From positions 1,426,001 through 1,490,000 of the forward strand of contig SDUX01000001.1 in assembly GCA_008729055.1 (NCBI GenBank): a DNA stretch of 64,000 nt, read 5' to 3'. Within the stretch, counting starts at the first letter, position 1, and each line of letters starts with the position of its first letter. Shown here piece by piece: positions 53,416 to 62,740 of the stretch. The notes under the pieces were generated by a model that was given only the letters and a program-made list of their open reading frames with translations, was not told where the DNA came from and ran no database searches. Made by a program: the position numbers and the translations under genes. The DNA is from Pyropia haitanensis (taxonomy: Eukaryota; Rhodophyta; Bangiophyceae; Bangiales; Bangiaceae).

Positions 53416-54399
53416 TGCTGTGGGCCTGCGGTGCTGTCTGGCCGTCTTGCTGGCCCTTACACGTCAGATGGCTTCCTTGTTCTATATTCAAAGGGCTTGC
53501 TTGTGATCTGACGCGAGCCAGCCTTGTGCAGGCAGCAAAGCCCCAAGCGGATGGTGTTCTCTCTTACATGCGCAATGTGTTTACTAGTCCTGCCATGTTT
53601 CTGTTGGGCAGCTCCCACTTCAGAGGCAGCCTCACAGGAAAAAACATGACGCTCTCCTACCAGTGGCAACTCTGTTGGTTGCCCCGAGCGGCGCGGAGGA
53701 GACCCCCCACCAGCGGCGACCCGTGCCCACGCAGCCCCGCCGACTCCGTCCGACGCCCGTGAAAGGAGCCCATCGGCGCCTGCAATAACTGGGCCAGCTC
53801 TCCAGTCGCACCGCAGTGGGAAGGGGGGAGCGGCAGGCACACGCAGTCCCCTCGACAGCACCCGATGGTTGACGGGCGCGGCGCGGTGCCCGTCCGAGCA
53901 AAGTGCCGTCGCGTCCGGCCGTGTCGTGGCCTGCACCCCCACTTTGGGTGTCCCACGCATTGCCAGGAAAACCGGGTGTTGGAATGATGCAGCAATTACG
54001 AAACGCAGCGCGGCGGGTTGGCGCGAACGACCCGAGCAGGCCGATTCGAATTGGCGGGAACGAGCTTGTGCCGTGCCCGGCCGAGTGTGGTGCCTCGCCA
54101 ACCTGCTGCGTGAAGCCCACCGCGCCCCTGCCACTCGTGTCCTTGGCGAGCCACGACGCCCTCCCGCTGCCGCTCCTGCTCCTTTCACCTTGTCCCTCAC
54201 GACTTGTCCCTCTGATTCATATCCCCTCGCGCTTTGTCCCTGACGCGGGCGGCGCGCATCGACCTCTGCTTTCTACTCTCCCGTCTTTCATCTGCTCCTC
54301 CCTCTGCCTCGACCGTCGTGGCGTGGTGTCCCCGACAGTCGGTTTCATCGCGTTGGTGCGACCCCCCCCGCCCCCCTCCCCTCCTCTTCGTTTGTCACC
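53416..54399. other. Upstream region of the primase gene
   Basis: About 1 kb of mixed composition; pyrimidine-rich from 54150 to the ATG. No second gene is recognised. It presumably contains the PRIM1 promoter and 5' UTR. Confidence 0.55.
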
Positions 54400-55680
54400 A
54401 TGGTGGACCGCGCGTCGCTGCCTGCGCAGCTCAAATGGTACTACTCGCGCCTCTTCCCCCTCGACCTCATTGGTCGGTGGCTGTCGTACGGGGAGCCGTC
54501 GACGCTGGCCAAACGGGAGGTGTCGTTCACGCTCGACGGCGACATCTACCTCCGCTACCGCTCGTTTGACACGCCCGCCGCGCTGGGCGCGGAGCTGGCC
54601 AAGCTCACCCCCATCAAGGTCGACTTTGGCGCCGTCCACAACATCCGGCCGCGCGACAAGGGCGCCTCCTCCCTGCCGCTGACGCCCGCCCACAAGGAGC
54701 TCGTCTTTGACATTGACATGACCGACTACCACGACGTGATGGGCGCGACGCGCGACGCGGACGCGACCGCCGAGACGGACGTCAACTGGCCGCTCATGGC
54801 GGCGGCGGTGCGCGTCCTCGACACGGCGCTGGCCGAGGACTTTGGCTTCCGCCACCGGCTGTGGGTCTACTCTGGCCGCCGCGGCGTGCACTGCTGGGTG
54901 GCCGACGCGCGCGCGCGGGGGCTGTCCAACGAGGCCCGCGGGGCGGTCGCCGAGTTCCTCGGCCTCCGCTTTGAGGAGCGCGCCAACCTCGGCGGCGGCC
55001 GCCGTGCCGCCGACATCACCGCGCCGCTGCACCCGTCCCTCGCCCGCGCGCGGCGGGAGGCGTGCGAGCCCGCCTTCCGCGCGTTTGTCCTTGGCGACGG
55101 CCGGCTGCTCGACGCGGACGGTGGGGACACGGCGGGCGTCCTCGCCCACATCCCCGACCGGGGCCTCCGCGCGGGCATCGCGGGCGTCCTCTCTCGGGGC
55201 GCCCTCGCCACCGCCCCGGGCGTCGACCGGTGGGCGCGGATTGAAAAGGAGCTCTCCCGGGCGGCCAAGGCGGACCCGTCGCTCCGGCCCGTCACCGACC
55301 ACATCATCCTCCGCTACACCTACCCGCGGCTGGACATCCCCGTCACGCGGGACGTTGGCCACCTCCTCAAGGCCCCGTTTTGTGTGCACCCCAAGACGGG
55401 CCGCGTGTGCGTGCCGTTTGACGCCGCCACCGTCGACGGCTTTGACCCGCGGTCGCGGGTGCCGACGCTCGCCGCGCTCATGGCCGAGATGGACGGCGCG
55501 GGGGGGGGGGGGGCGCCCGCGGGCCACGCGACGGGGCTGCTGGAGGATGGCAAGCGCGTCCTGCGGCGGTTTGTCGAGGCGCTCGACGCGGAGCGGACGG
55601 CCACCGAGGCGGCGGCGGCGCGCAAGCGGCGGCTGGAGGAGGTGGACGCGTCCGCCGCGACCGCGTTCGCGGCGGTATGA
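54400..55680 (+). CDS. PRIM1: DNA primase small (catalytic) subunit PRIM1
   Basis: 426 residues, one frame, start ATG 54400-54402 (CACCATGG). It follows human/yeast PRIM1 throughout: LKWYYSRLFPLDLIGRWLSY, EVSFTLDGDIYLRYRSFD, then the metal site LVFDIDMTDY (D104, D106), HRLWVYSGRRGVHCWVAD and YPRLDIPV (D312) followed by HLLKAPFCVHPKTGRVCVPF. It makes the RNA part of RNA-DNA primers with DNA polymerase alpha. The segment that in animals and yeast holds four zinc-binding Cys (right after DMTDY) here reads HDVMGATRDADATAETDVNW and has none. A G run at 55501-55512 is read in frame. The C-terminus is a short charged helix (RKRRLEEVD). Confidence 0.95.
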   Translation: MVDRASLPAQLKWYYSRLFPLDLIGRWLSYGEPSTLAKREVSFTLDGDIYLRYRSFDTPAALGAELAKLTPIKVDFGAVHNIRPRDKGASSLPLTPAHKELVFDIDMTDYHDVMGATRDADATAETDVNWPLMAAAVRVLDTALAEDFGFRHRLWVYSGRRGVHCWVADARARGLSNEARGAVAEFLGLRFEERANLGGGRRAADITAPLHPSLARARREACEPAFRAFVLGDGRLLDADGGDTAGVLAHIPDRGLRAGIAGVLSRGALATAPGVDRWARIEKELSRAAKADPSLRPVTDHIILRYTYPRLDIPVTRDVGHLLKAPFCVHPKTGRVCVPFDAATVDGFDPRSRVPTLAALMAEMDGAGGGGAPAGHATGLLEDGKRVLRRFVEALDAERTATEAAAARKRRLEEVDASAATAFAAV

Positions 55681-57032
55681 GGCAAACGGGAGGGGGGGCG
55701 GCGCGCGGCCTCGCCGCCGCGACGGCCGTGCGCGTCGGGAGTGCTCGCGATGCGGTCCGTTTTTTTGGTGTTTTTTTTTTTTTTGTTTTTTGCCCTTGCG
55801 CGGCCGCGCCCGACGCCGTTGGTGCGCCACCCCCCGCGCAGACCGACGCGCGCCACGCGCTGGTCGCCGCCGCCGCCGCCGCCCCTGGTGGGTGCACCCC
55901 GCTCGCCGCGGTGGCGGCCCGCCTTTTTTTTCCCGCGGCGCGCCGCTCGCGCCGGCCGCGCACGCCGGTTCCCAGCTCGCCGCGACCGCGTGGACGCACG
56001 CCCCCCCGCCCAAGACGGCCGCGGCCACGCGTCCGCCCCCGGCCGCCCCGTCACCGCCCGCCGCTACCACCGCCGCCACCGCCACCGCCACCGCCACCGC
56101 CACCGCCACCGCCGCCGCCACCGCCGCCGCCGCCACCGCTGCTACCCGCCGCCGCCTCCCGGCAGCCACCCCCACCGCCCGCGGTGCGGCGGGCGGCGGG
56201 CACCCGTCACGGCGGCGGCCCTACCACGGCGGCCGCGGCGGCCGCCGCACGCGGGTGCGCCGCGGGTGCGCGCCCCGCCGCCGCCGTCGCGCCGCCCGAC
56301 GGCGGCGGCACCCCACCCCCGCGCGCCGTCGCCGCTCCTCCGTGCGGCTCTTTCCCCCCCCCCCCCTCTTTTTTTTCCGCGGCTGCCTTGTCCCCCTCCC
56401 AGTCCCCTCTCGCCGCGGCGCCCCCTTTTCCGCCCTGCCCGCACGTTGCGGCGTCCGCCCCCCCCCCCTCCCCCCCGCTCCCCACAACAGGGCCGCCCGC
56501 CGTCAGTGACGGAGACGCACGTCGCGGGGTGCGCGCGAGACCCCCCCCCCCCCCCCCCCACGCCCCCCCCGCTCGCCCACCATCCCCGTCACACCCAATC
56601 CGCCACCGCGCCGCGGCGCCACGTAGCGCCGCAACAACTCCCCCCCCACCCCCAATTACACCCGCCGCCGCCGACGGGCGACCGGGACGGCGGCGGCGGC
56701 GGCGGCGGCGGCCTACACCCGCCGCGGCGGCCGGCCGCCACCGAGCCAAGCACCTCCCCCCCCCCCCCCCCAACACGTGGGTCCGCCCACCCCGGGTGGG
56801 CGGTGGCGGCCGCCCCGTGCGCGCCGGCCGCGCGCGTGGAGGCGCTCGCCGCGCCGTGCGTCGCGCGCGGGCGTGGCCAGAGGGGCGGCTGTGGGGCGCC
56901 GCGACCGCGGGCCGCCGCGCGCGGCGCCGTCCGCGTGTGCGCCGCGGCGTCCGCGTCGCGCCGCCGCCACCGCCGCCGCCACCGCCGCCGCCACCGCCGC
57001 CGCCACCGCCGCCGCCACCGCCGCCACCGCCG

Positions 57033-57069
<37 letters not shown>

Positions 57070-57598
57070 GTGCCGCCGCGGCCGCGTCTGCTGCCGCGCG
57101 CGTGCATCCCGCGGTGCCCGCGGCGGCGGCGCGGCCGTTGGGGGACGGCCTGGTCAACGGCGGCGGGTCGACGGCCGCGGCGGCGCGTCGGCTCCCCCCC
57201 CCCCCCCCCCCCCCCCCCCCGCCCCGCTCCCCCGGGCGCCGTCCGTCCCTGCCGTCCCGTCTGGCCGTCCTCCCACGGCTCTTCTGTTTTTTTTTTTTTT
57301 TTTCTTTTCCTGCCCACCGCCGTCGCGTCCTGGGCGTGCGCCGCCCTCTCCCTAGAACGAGCGGCCCCGCCCGCCGCCTACGCGCAACGCTCTGCTCCCC
57401 TGCGCTGGGCCGGTGGTGTCGGGCTCCACCCACACCCGCCTAGCCGCTCACCCGCCCTCCAACCCCCCCTTCTCCCCCCCCCCCCCTCTTCCCTTCCCCC
57501 CCCCTCGTCCATTTTCCTCCCCTACACTGCCGCTTCCCCCCCCCCCCCCCCCCCCCTCCCCCACCTCTTCTCGCCTGTGGCGGGGGTGCGCGCCCTCC
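55681..57598. other. GC low-complexity stretch before the amine oxidase
   Basis: It contains T runs at 55759-55791 and 57287-57303, CCG/CCA triplet arrays (56060-56150 and 56960-57070) and many C runs. The last 180 bases before the ATG are nearly pure pyrimidine. No gene is supported. Confidence 0.6.
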
Positions 57599-57939
57599 AT
57601 GGGCAACGCCGCCCCCGTGCGGGGCGGCAGCCACCCCCGCCTCCCCCCCGACGCCCGCTACTATGACATTGCCATCATTGGCGCCGGCCCCGCGGGCGCC
57701 TACTGCGCGCTCCGCCTCGCGGCGCGGTTCCCCGCCCTCCGGCTGGCGGTGTTTGAGGCCGCCCCGACGGTGGGCGGGCGGACGGTGCCGGTGGAGGAGC
57801 CGCCGCCGCCGCCGCCGCCGCCGCCGCGGCGGGGGGAGGTGCCGCCGGGGACCCCCGCGGGGGGGGGGGGAAGGGGGGGGGGGGGGCGGCCGCCGCGGTC
57901 CCCACGGGCGCCCGCCGACGCCCCTGGTGCCGCCGCGTC

Positions 57940-57970
<31 letters not shown>

Positions 57971-59623
57971 GCGGCGGCCGCCGGCGCCACCGCCACTGGC
58001 GACGGCCCCGTCCTGGACGGCGGCGGCGGCGGCGGGGCGGCGGAGCCCGAGTACGGCTTCTCCCGCGTCTTCCCCGACTTTCACCCGCGGGTGAAGCGGC
58101 TGGTCGCGGAGCTGGGCATGTCCCTGTCGCCCGTCCCGTCGGGCGCGCGGGACAATGTGTTTGCGTACGGCGGCACGTTTATGCAGCGTGACGCGGTGAC
58201 CATCCGCGGCAAGCCCGTCAAGGTGTTCCTGTCGGACGTGATGCGGCAGCTGGTCGAGGCGCACTCGACGGACTTTGCGGCGCCGTTCGAGTCGGAAAAG
58301 CTGCTGAGCACCAACCTCCGCGGCCTGATGGGCAACCTCGTCAGCGACGATGAGTTTGCGGCGGTGGTGGCGTACTGCGGGGTGGACATTGAGGCGTCGG
58401 CCAACGCGTCGGCGGCGGACTATGTGCACAAGGCGCTGCTCTTCACGTCGGCCCGGGACCGCCAGTTTTACGTCACCGCCGGCCTCCACGGCTTGGTCCG
58501 GACGATGCTGGCGCGGTCGGGGGTGCCGGTATTTTGTAGCCACAAGCTGACCAGCTGCTGGGACGTGACCAAGGACCTCAAGGAGCTAACGTTTGCGGGC
58601 CACGCGGCGGACTCGCCCCCCGTCGTTGCGCGGTCGGTCATCATGACATTGACGCGGGAGCAGCTGGTGGCGATTGAGGGCGTCACCTCCCACCGCAAGC
58701 AGTACACCCGCCACGTGCAGGCGGTGCCCGTCTTTGTGGCCGTCCTCACGTTTGTGGACCCGTTTTGGACGCGCCTCGGCACGTTTTACGGCCGCACCAC
58801 CACCGAGCGGCCCATCCGCTCCGTCCACTACCTCGCCGACGGCAAGCGCGTGGCGGTCGTGTGCTCGGGCGTGTACGCCGCGTTTTGGGCAGACCGCGTC
58901 GAGGCGGGCGTCGCGGGGGTGGTGATGGGGGAGCTCGCCGCCCACGTGGCGGCCGCCCACCACGTGGAGGTGGACGCGTCGGTGACGCCCGCACCCGGCG
59001 CGGCGGCCGCCGCGGCGGCGGCGTCCGAGGCGGCCGGCGGTGGCGGCGGCGGCGGCGGCAACGGCGGCGGCGGCGGCACGGGCGCGCCGAGCGGCGGCGT
59101 CGCCCGCAGTGGCAGCGGGCGCGGCATGAACAGCGGCGCCGCGGCGGTGTCCAACTACGTGTACCGCTACTACTTTGCGGGCGCGCACGTGTGGAAGACT
59201 GGCTCGGAGCCGCTGACGGTGATGCGGGAGCTCGCGGCGGGCAGCCGCAACGGCATCCACGCGTGCGGGGACAGCTTCTCGACGCACCAAAACTGGGTAG
59301 AGGGCGCGATCGAGTCGGCCGACGCGGTCGTGCGCGTCTTTGAGCGCACGGGGGGGGTCGGCGGGCCGCCGCCGCCGCCGCCGCCGGTGGGGTCGTCGGG
59401 GGCTGGCGGGGGGGGGAGGGGGGGGGCGGCGGCCGTGGCGCCGCCGCCGCCGCGGGCGCGTCGTCGTCGGGGGGGGGGGTGGAGGGCGCGGCGGCCTGTT
59501 CCGGAGACGCTCCGCACCGCCGCCCGTGCCCGTCGGGGGGAGGGGCGCCGCCGCCGCGGCGGCGGGGGGGGGGGAGGGGGCGGCGGCGGGAGAGCCGCCG
59601 CCGCTAGGGGGGGGGGGGGGTGA
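57599..59623 (+). CDS. FAD-dependent amine oxidase-like flavoprotein
   Basis: 674 residues as written; start ATG 57599-57601 (MGNAAPVRGGSHPRLPPDAR). The dinucleotide-binding motif is YYDIAIIGAGPAGAYCALRL (residues 21-40), followed by VFEAAPTVGGRT. The C-terminal FAD motif is NGIHACGDSFSTHQNWVEGA, then IESADAVVRVFE, as in flavin amine oxidases. A Gly/Pro/Ala insert follows the first motif, and a second lies near 59000-59130. The family oxidises amines or, in some members, carotenoid-like or protoporphyrin substrates; the substrate here is not readable. After about residue 585 the protein is only Gly/Pro/Arg with G runs (59410-59620), so the true end may be in another frame. Confidence 0.85.
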
Positions 59624-59774
59624 GCCGCCCGCCGCGGTGCGCCGCGGGCGGCGACGGGCGGAGCGCCGCGGCGGCGTGGGGAGACGTTGGCGCGCCCGCG
59701 TGGTGGGCGCGGCGGGACGCGCCGACCCCCCCAGCGGCTCCCCCTCCGCCGCAAGGGGCCGCGCGAGGGGCGGC

Positions 59775-59867
59775 GCGCTGGCGCGGGACGGCGCTGGCGT
59801 GGGATGGCGCTGGCGCGGGACGGCGCTGGCGCGGGACGGCGCTGGCGCGGGACGGCGCTGGCGCGGC
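59775..59867. repeat. 16 bp tandem repeat, 5.8 copies
   Basis: The unit GCGCTGGCGCGGGACG is repeated with only two changes, both in the second unit. It lies just behind the amine oxidase gene. Confidence 0.9.
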
Positions 59868-60612
59868 GGCGGCTGTACCGTTGGGGCGCACGCGGTGGCG
59901 CCAGCTGGCGGCCGTGGCGGCCGTGGTTGGGGATGGCAGCCGCGGGGCAGGCGAGCGGCCGCCTGCGCTGCGGAGCGCCACGAGGAGATGGCCGGCGGTG
60001 GGCGGGGAGTGCGGGGTTTGGTCTCCCCCCGCCGTCAGGGAGCGGCCGCGACGGCCGGGTTCGCCGTCGGGTTTGTTGCGCCACGCCCCTCCGTCCGTGG
60101 AGGGGGCCACCGCACCGTGGAGGTGCGCCGCGGCGCGCCCGCCCGTGTGCCGTAGCGCCGTCGCCCGGCGGCGGCGGCCGCGGCCGACGCGCCGGCGGCG
60201 GTCGGTGGCGCCCCCCCCCCCCCCCCCCCGCCGGTGGCTGTCCACCCGCTTCTGATTGTACCGACAAACGTTCCATTTTGCGCGTCGAGCACCCCTGTCC
60301 ATCCGCTGTACATTCCAATCCGCACCGCATGGGCGACGGATGACCCGCCGCTTTGCACGCCCAAGTGCAACAACCCCCCCTCTGGCGCGGAGGTGGCCCG
60401 CGGGCTCACTCACCCCGGCGCGTTGCGAGGGGGGGGGGGGGGGAGGCTCGCCCGCCGGTTCACGCCATCCCCCCCCCCCTCTCGAGTGCACCCCCGCGGC
60501 AGTTGACGGTAACGAGGGGCGGCCGCTTCCGCGGCGGCGGCAGCGGCAGCGGCAGCGGCGACGGCGCCCCACGCGCGGCGGCGACGCCAACCCCCCACCC
60601 CCCTCCCCCCCC

Positions 60613-60682
60613 CCCACCCATCGACGTGCGCCACGCGCGCCCCCCCCCCCCCCCACCCATCGACGTGCGCCACGCGCGCCCA
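60613..60682. repeat. 39 bp tandem repeat, two copies
   Basis: CACCCATCGACGTGCGCCAC and its flanking GCGCGCC are repeated at 60615 and 60654, separated by a C run. Confidence 0.85.
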
Positions 60683-62740
60683 CCCCCCCCCCACCCACCC
60701 CACCCCCCCCACCTCGCCGCTGCTGCTGCGGCTGGCTGCGCCCCCCCCCCCACCCCCCGGCGCCTGCACTCGCCGCACCGCCGCGCGCGGCGGTGCGGCC
60801 GCCGCGGGTGCGTGCGGTCGGGCCGCGGCGGTGCGGGTCGGCCGGCCGGCCGGCCGGCCGCCCCCCCCCGCCCGCCGCCCCGCCGCGTGCCTGTCGTCTC
60901 GGCCGCCGCCGCCGGCAGTGGCGAGGCACCCCCCCCCCCAGACACCCACGGGGTGCGGCACGGGCGGCCGCCCCGTCGGCTGCCGCCGTTGGCGGCGGGC
61001 GGGGCGCGCGCTTCCCCCCCCCCCCCCCCCCCACCCCACCCCCCGGGCGGTGCCGCCGCCGCGGCCGTCGGCCGGCCCGGCGGCGTGGGCGTGAGTCGAG
61101 GAGGGGGGGGGCGGGGGGGGGGGGAGACACGGCAAGGGGAAGGGGGGGGGGGGGGGGGAGCGGCTGGACGCGTCACCCGCCCACCGCGTCGGCCGACCGC
61201 CACGCGAGGGCGGTGGGGGGGTTGCTGGGGTGGGGGCGTCGGCGGTCGCCGCCGGCCGCGGCGTGACGCGCCGGCAGGGGAACAAACCCCCGGCGGTGAG
61301 GGGGGGGGGTGAGCGCGGCGTCGCGTGCGGTGCGGTGCGGTGGGGGGTGGGGTGTGCGGACGTCGAGCCGCCCGCCCGGCGGCGGCGGTGGCCCACACCC
61401 GCCTGCCGCCGCCGCCGCCGCCGCCCCTACCCCGGCCGGCCGGCCGCCCCACCGCGGCGGCGCCGCCGCCGCCGCCCGCCGCCCGCCGCCCGCCGCCCGC
61501 CCCCGCGGTGCGTCGACGCGGCCGCCGCGGCGCGGCTGCCGGTGCGGCCGCCGCGCGCGAGTGCACGTGCCGCGCCGGCCGGCGCGGGTGGGGCGGGTGG
61601 GGGCGGCCGGCGCGGGCGGGCGGGCGGGCGGGCGGGCGGCGGCGAGGGGGGGGAGGGAGGGGGGGACGGCGGCGGCGAGGCCCGGGGGGGGGGTGGCGCG
61701 TGCGCTGCGCGGCGCGCCGCGGCGGCCGGCTCGCCCCCCTCCCCCTTCTGCGGCTGTCCCCCGCGACGGCGTGCGTCGGTTCTCCCCCCCCGCCCCCCCC
61801 CCCCCCGCCGCGTGCCGGTGTCCCTCCCCACCGCCTGCGGCGGTGCCGCCGCACCGCGTGCCGCGGTCGCTCCCTCCCCCCCACCCCCTGCGTCTCTGCC
61901 CCGCGTCGTCCCTGCTGCTGCCGCGGCCTGCCACGCCACGCCGGCCGCCCGGTCGGTGGCCGGCCGCGCCCCCGCGTCGGCACCCGCCAACCGTGGGCGC
62001 TGGGGGGGGGTGTCTGGTCCGCTCGCCGCCCCCCGACCCGCCACCGCCGCCGCCCCGACCCGCGCCCGCCGCCGCCGCCGCCGCCACCGCTGCCGCCACC
62101 AGCCACCACCCCCACCACCACCACCACCACCACCACCACCGCCGCCGCCGCCGCCGCCGCCGCGGCGGCCGCCGCCGCCGCGCCCCCCCCCCCCACCGCC
62201 GCCATCCCCGCCGCCCGCCACCGCCGTGGCAGCCGCGGCGGCGCGTGCCGCCCGCGCGCCACCGCCGCGACGCGACCGCCGCGCCGCGGCGGCGACGCGA
62301 CCGCCGCGCGGCGGCGACGCGGCGCGGCACGCCGCCGGCGTGGCGTGCGTGGCAGGGGGGGGGGGGGGGTCAACCGCCGCCACGGCGGCGGCGGCGGCCG
62401 GCGGCGCCACCGCCGGCCCGTCGAGGCACGCCCCGCGTGCGCCGCGGCCGCCGCCGTCGCGGCGGGGCCGCCACGGCGCCGCCACGCGCGTGGGTGGTTG
62501 GTGGGCGGAACCCCCCCCCCCCCCGCGCCATCCCCTCTGCCATTGCCGGTGCGGCCGCGGCCGCACGTGCGGCGGCGGCGGCGGCGGCGTTCCCCCCCGC
62601 CCCCCCCGCCCCCCCCCGGCGTTTTTTGCTTCCCGCCTCGGAGCGGCCGCCGCCGCCGCCGCGGTGCGCGTGGACGGTCCGCCTGGGGATCGGCCGCGTC
62701 GCGGCGACGGCCACACGCCTGGTGCCGCCGCCGACGCGGG

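Larger units (their letters stand above)
59624..62740. other. 3.1 kb GC low-complexity stretch before the CLC gene
   Basis: It holds two short tandem repeats (59775-59867 and 60613-60682), many runs of 8-20 G or C, and a (CCA)n/(CCG)n tract at 62100-62170. Open frames of up to 950 codons exist on both strands but contain no domain; they reflect the lack of AT-rich stop codons. Confidence 0.6.
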
